Notes under the pieces: generated by a model
The model's database searches: none
Seen by the model: only the letters and a program-made list of their open reading frames with translations
What the model was told of the DNA's origin: nothing
Source: Caprimulgus europaeus
Lineage: Eukaryota; Chordata; Aves; Caprimulgiformes; Caprimulgidae
Assembly: GCA_907165065.1 (NCBI GenBank)
Contig: OU015528.1
Coordinates: forward strand, 70,537,474-70,601,473
Length of the DNA: 64,000 bases
Reading direction: 5' to 3'
Shown: positions 60,803 to 64,000 of the stretch, in pieces
How the letters are laid out: each line of letters starts with the position of its first letter
Numbering within the stretch: position 1 is the stretch's first letter
Translations under genes and position numbers: made by a program

Positions 60803-62190
60803 ACCACACTCCTGACACCGTGGCCAAAGTAGGAATTGGCCAAATAAAGGATTAAGAGTCCAGCCCTGAAAGGTTCTCATAGACCAAACTCTAAGATCAT
60901 GGTGATTTGAAGGTATTCACACACCAGGTCTGAAATTCACTTTCTCTCCCTAACACCACACAGAGTTCCTCATACATCCTGCATTTCTTGGCACGCTCTG
61001 ATTGAACTCACTGGAGTTGTATACTAGTGAAACACTCCTCCAGAGATTTTTCTATCAAGATGGTTTGATGAGGGGTTCCAGAAAACTGGGGTTTTTTTCA
61101 GATAATGAATACCATGGGCTACAGTTTCTTGCAGATAAAATGTAAGATGGTAGCAGGATATTTCTTCAAAATGTTGTCTCCTGTTTGTATCACTGTCTTG
61201 GAATAGAAAATAATTATTTTAAGAAAATTAGTTTAAAATATTTATATCATGTTTCTGAAAATAATATAGGTTTAATATTGGGTATTATTTGGTAATTGAG
61301 GAGCCTTTGTAGCACTCACTTTTGTGTAACTGATTTGCTGGGTGAGAGCAGCAGTTGGGAATAGCCCAAATACTAGCTGCTGTACAGAGGGACACGAAAC
61401 ATAACCTCCATCAACCTTATCCACACAAGAAGCAAGAGACTTTTCCTTAAGGAGAGACAGTTAGCTTCATATTCATAAGGATAAGAAGAAAAACTAAATT
61501 CTCTAAAGGGCATGATAGTCCCAGCTCTAGAGCGGTTTCATGGGAGAGGCAAAACTATCACTTCTCATCTTCCTTCTGCTGTGATACCAGAGTCTTAGTT
61601 AACCAGTAAGCAGGATTTCTGCTTCCAGGAAGAAGCCATATCAACGGCAGAGGAAGTAATCATGCAAGTGCAATTGTACCAAGGTTGCATTAAATAAGGA
61701 TAGAGGTGTGAAGGGAAAGGAGGACTGACATTAATCACCATCATTCACTTTGTTACTGGAAACACACGCTTAGCTTGATTTGCACACGTCACAGTAAAAC
61801 AGAAAAAACAACATCACACTGATTCACACAGGTAATGGAGTATTTTTCACTCCTCAGTTGCATCCCCGAGACCCCAACTCTGTAATTTGATGAACAGGGG
61901 AAAACACACAGCCTTCTTTAACCTGAAGTCTGCTGCAGTTGTTGCCTTCTGAATGCAGGATGAGATGAGAAGGCACACTGTGAATCAGTAAACTGTCCCT
62001 GTGACAAAGACCTTTACCTGAGAAAGACTGCCTAGTCTTTTTATTAAGGAGTGTTATTGAGAACACTGAAAGAAAAAAACACACATGCCGAGGAAACAGC
62101 CAGTTCAAATGACAGGATAAGGTCTTGGTCTATGTATTTATTCATGGCAGGATCTCAGTCAACGCACTTCAATAAAATGCGTAATTATTG

Positions 62191-62202
62191 TGAGTCACGT
62201 CA
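62191..62202. promoter_or_regulatory. Composite AP-1/CRE motif TGAGTCACGTCA
   Basis: A perfect AP-1 site (TGAGTCA, 62191-62197) overlaps a CRE-like TCACGTCA (62195-62202). Such overlaps can be bound by FOS/JUN-ATF dimers. Only the motif is visible; activity is inference. Confidence 0.3.
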
Positions 62203-64000
62203 CTAATTACATCTGATACACAAAAAGGCTTGTGCAGCACCACATATCAAAGTGCACTGTGAACTCATCCAGTATGGAAATGGCTCACAGAAGAGCTCTT
62301 GTTACTGGCACTCCAGCAGTCCTGAAAAAGATAGGGTATTATAGATGTCTATGCCATTTTTCTCTCACCACATTTTTTTAAACATAAAAGAAGATGTGTT
62401 GTACAATAATGGCAATATAGCTGCCTGTGTAGGGACTTCAGCATTTGCCTTGGGCAGGCAACACGAGGCAGAATTGCAATGAGAAGGCAGTGGAATTGGC
62501 CAAGATAAGCTGCTTTTTTCTATGACAAGTATAGAGCACTAGGATGTGTTGAACCTGTCAAAAAGTTCTAAGATGAAGTTTGATTTTTCCATAACAAAAT
62601 GAAAAAAAAATAATGAGATGGTTCAGATAACAGGTCAAATTGGCAGAGTTGGGGAACAGAAAGAGATTTAAAAAAGTAATCTCTTAGATAACAGATTTAC
62701 TTTTTATCATGCAAGAAACACTCAAGTCTTCTCAAACTTGGTAAAATTTGGATGAGTACTTAATCCAAGAGCAGGATTAAATTTATAAGCTTTTCCCCTA
62801 AATTTGGGGCCTGATAATTAACTGCCTTGAAGACCATGTATTTATTTGTGCTTTCCTACATGAATAGCTCTTATAGTAACTTCAGAGAAAAAACAAATAA
62901 GTGGCCCAAAACTTGTCCATGACTTCAGCTTCATTGCATCATCACTTTCATAACTGAAGTCACAGCACATGGCATAATCTAACTTTAAATACAGAAATAC
63001 TACATGAAATTCTCCTCTCCCATACGCTCATGTCAACAATAATGACAACAAATCCAAGTCAGTGACACTGTGACTGAACAAAAGTGAGTGTGAAAATAAA
63101 CAGATTCAATGTCATTTGGCACGTGGGACCTCTACCCACAGAACTCTAGAAAGATTATTGAGCTTTTTACATAATGCTTCCTTTAATATGTCTTTGAATT
63201 TTTTGGTTTTTTTTTTAATATTTAGCTCATAGCCTATTCAAATAATTCAATCTCTATACAGGTAAGATTTATTGCATTATGTCTCTGTTTATTTTAACAG
63301 AGGAAAAAAAAAAGGCAAAGCAAGAAAAAAAATTCATATATAGTGAAGATAAAGTCTAAAAATAAGCCCCAAAGACTTAAATTTGTAAAGTAGGTATTTG
63401 GCTTTAAGAACAACCAAAGTTGTCAATTTGACCAAATGTAAAAATACTAACTTCACTACTAAAGATAAGAAAGAATTTTACTTTTAGTTGACAGTATTCA
63501 AAAGTGAGTTAAGTTTTTAGATCATTAGCGTGAGACAATTGAAAGGAAAGAATTTTCACATGGTTGGTGTTCAGTGCTTTATAAATTAGTATTATTTAAG
63601 ATCCATGAAGCTGTGAAAGCCACAAATCAGTTACTTTTGAGAAAATCTGACCCACAATTTGCTGAAAATTATGTAACTATATAAACACTTGAGATTTCTG
63701 TATGGGTTCTGCATATAAAGAAAAGTAAAATCATGATTCTCTTTTTTCCCCTTTTTTAAAAAAAAAAAATGCTTTACCTTTACTGCATTTTGCAAGCAGC
63801 TTTCATTCCACAGACACCACCAAAGATCCAATGAACTATTTGAGCATAAACTGTTGCCTACTAGACTGTCATCAGCACAAAGTCCCCCAAATAATAAATG
63901 AACTTTTTATTAACTGTGGTAACATTAACATTACAATGAGGGATTGTTTAAAAACAAGTTGTACTGCTGTTGCTCAAGAGCTGAAAGAAAATGGTTCTCA

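Larger units (their letters stand above)
845..64000 (-). other. Very long SEMA3C intron upstream of the exon
   Basis: The exon at 684-844 lies on the minus strand, so everything to its right should be the preceding intron until the exon with the start codon appears. I looked on the minus strand for an exon ending in a Phe-Asp-like codon pair plus a GT donor, and for a signal peptide, and found none. The whole stretch therefore looks like one intron of at least 63 kb, carrying repeats and unique sequence. An unrecognised 5' UTR or alternative first exon inside it cannot be excluded. Confidence 0.65.
57736..64000. other. Intron segment to the right edge, unique AT-rich sequence
   Basis: No exon recognised. 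It contains A16 at 57934-57949, T16 at 60397-60412, a 12-bp duplication (GTCATTAAAAAT) at 60774-60802 and a composite AP-1/CRE motif at 62191-62202. The plus-strand frame at 59179-59622 (147 codons) shows no domain I recognise. The SEMA3C signal-peptide exon is not found up to 64000. Confidence 0.55.

Noticed and set aside
1..64000. CRISPR array, bacterial operon or phage-like system
   Set aside because: No regularly spaced identical repeats with unique spacers, no dense genes, and the CR1, LTR and spliced semaphorin exon show vertebrate DNA.

Overview
This window is vertebrate, almost certainly avian, nuclear DNA. The best evidence is repeat content: several CR1 LINE fragments carrying the CR1 3' end (ATTCTRTG octamer ends) and one solo LTR of a type common in bird genomes. 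The rest is AT-rich, stop-rich sequence without bacterial or viral gene organisation. I do not assign a species.

Only one host coding segment is recognisable. At 684-844 on the minus strand there is a 161-bp exon encoding the start of a semaphorin domain. The residues (for example MDEDQDRIYVGSKDHI) match class 3 semaphorin SEMA3C rather than its paralogues SEMA3A, 3D or 3E. The exon has a GTAAGT donor, a TTTCAG acceptor and a perfect TACTAAC branch-point motif. Because the gene runs on the minus strand, positions 1-683 are the intron downstream of this exon. Positions 845-64000 appear to be one very long upstream intron of at least 63 kb. I searched for the preceding exon (start codon and signal peptide) and did not find it, so it probably lies beyond 64000.

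Region by region: 1-22.8 kb is unique intron with microsatellites, a few hairpins and some consensus transcription-factor motifs. At 22.8-25.5 kb there is a CR1 fragment, a G-rich tract and a complete 1159-bp solo LTR with a 5-bp target duplication, CCAAT and TATA-like boxes, a polyadenylation signal and an internal 45-51 bp tandem array. At 33.9-36 kb there is an AT-rich motif cluster, a very old CR1/L3-like relic and a 61-bp tandem duplication. At 43.3-43.6 kb there is an isolated GC- and CpG-rich patch. At 51.4-52.4 kb a fairly young CR1 copy with a frameshifted reverse-transcriptase tail abuts an AATAAA plus poly(A) stretch. At 54.5-56.6 kb there are two more CR1 fragments, and at 57.5-57.7 kb an ACCAAT-like repeat and a long AAAAT microsatellite. 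The remainder to 64 kb is unique intron.

Nearly all open frames in the window are short (under about 180 codons), lack homology I can recognise, and fall in intron or repeats. I treat them as chance frames. I see no operon, CRISPR array, RNA gene or novel multi-gene system. The points of interest are structural (solo LTR array, poly(A)/CR1 junction, palindromes, CpG patches) and possible intronic regulatory elements.
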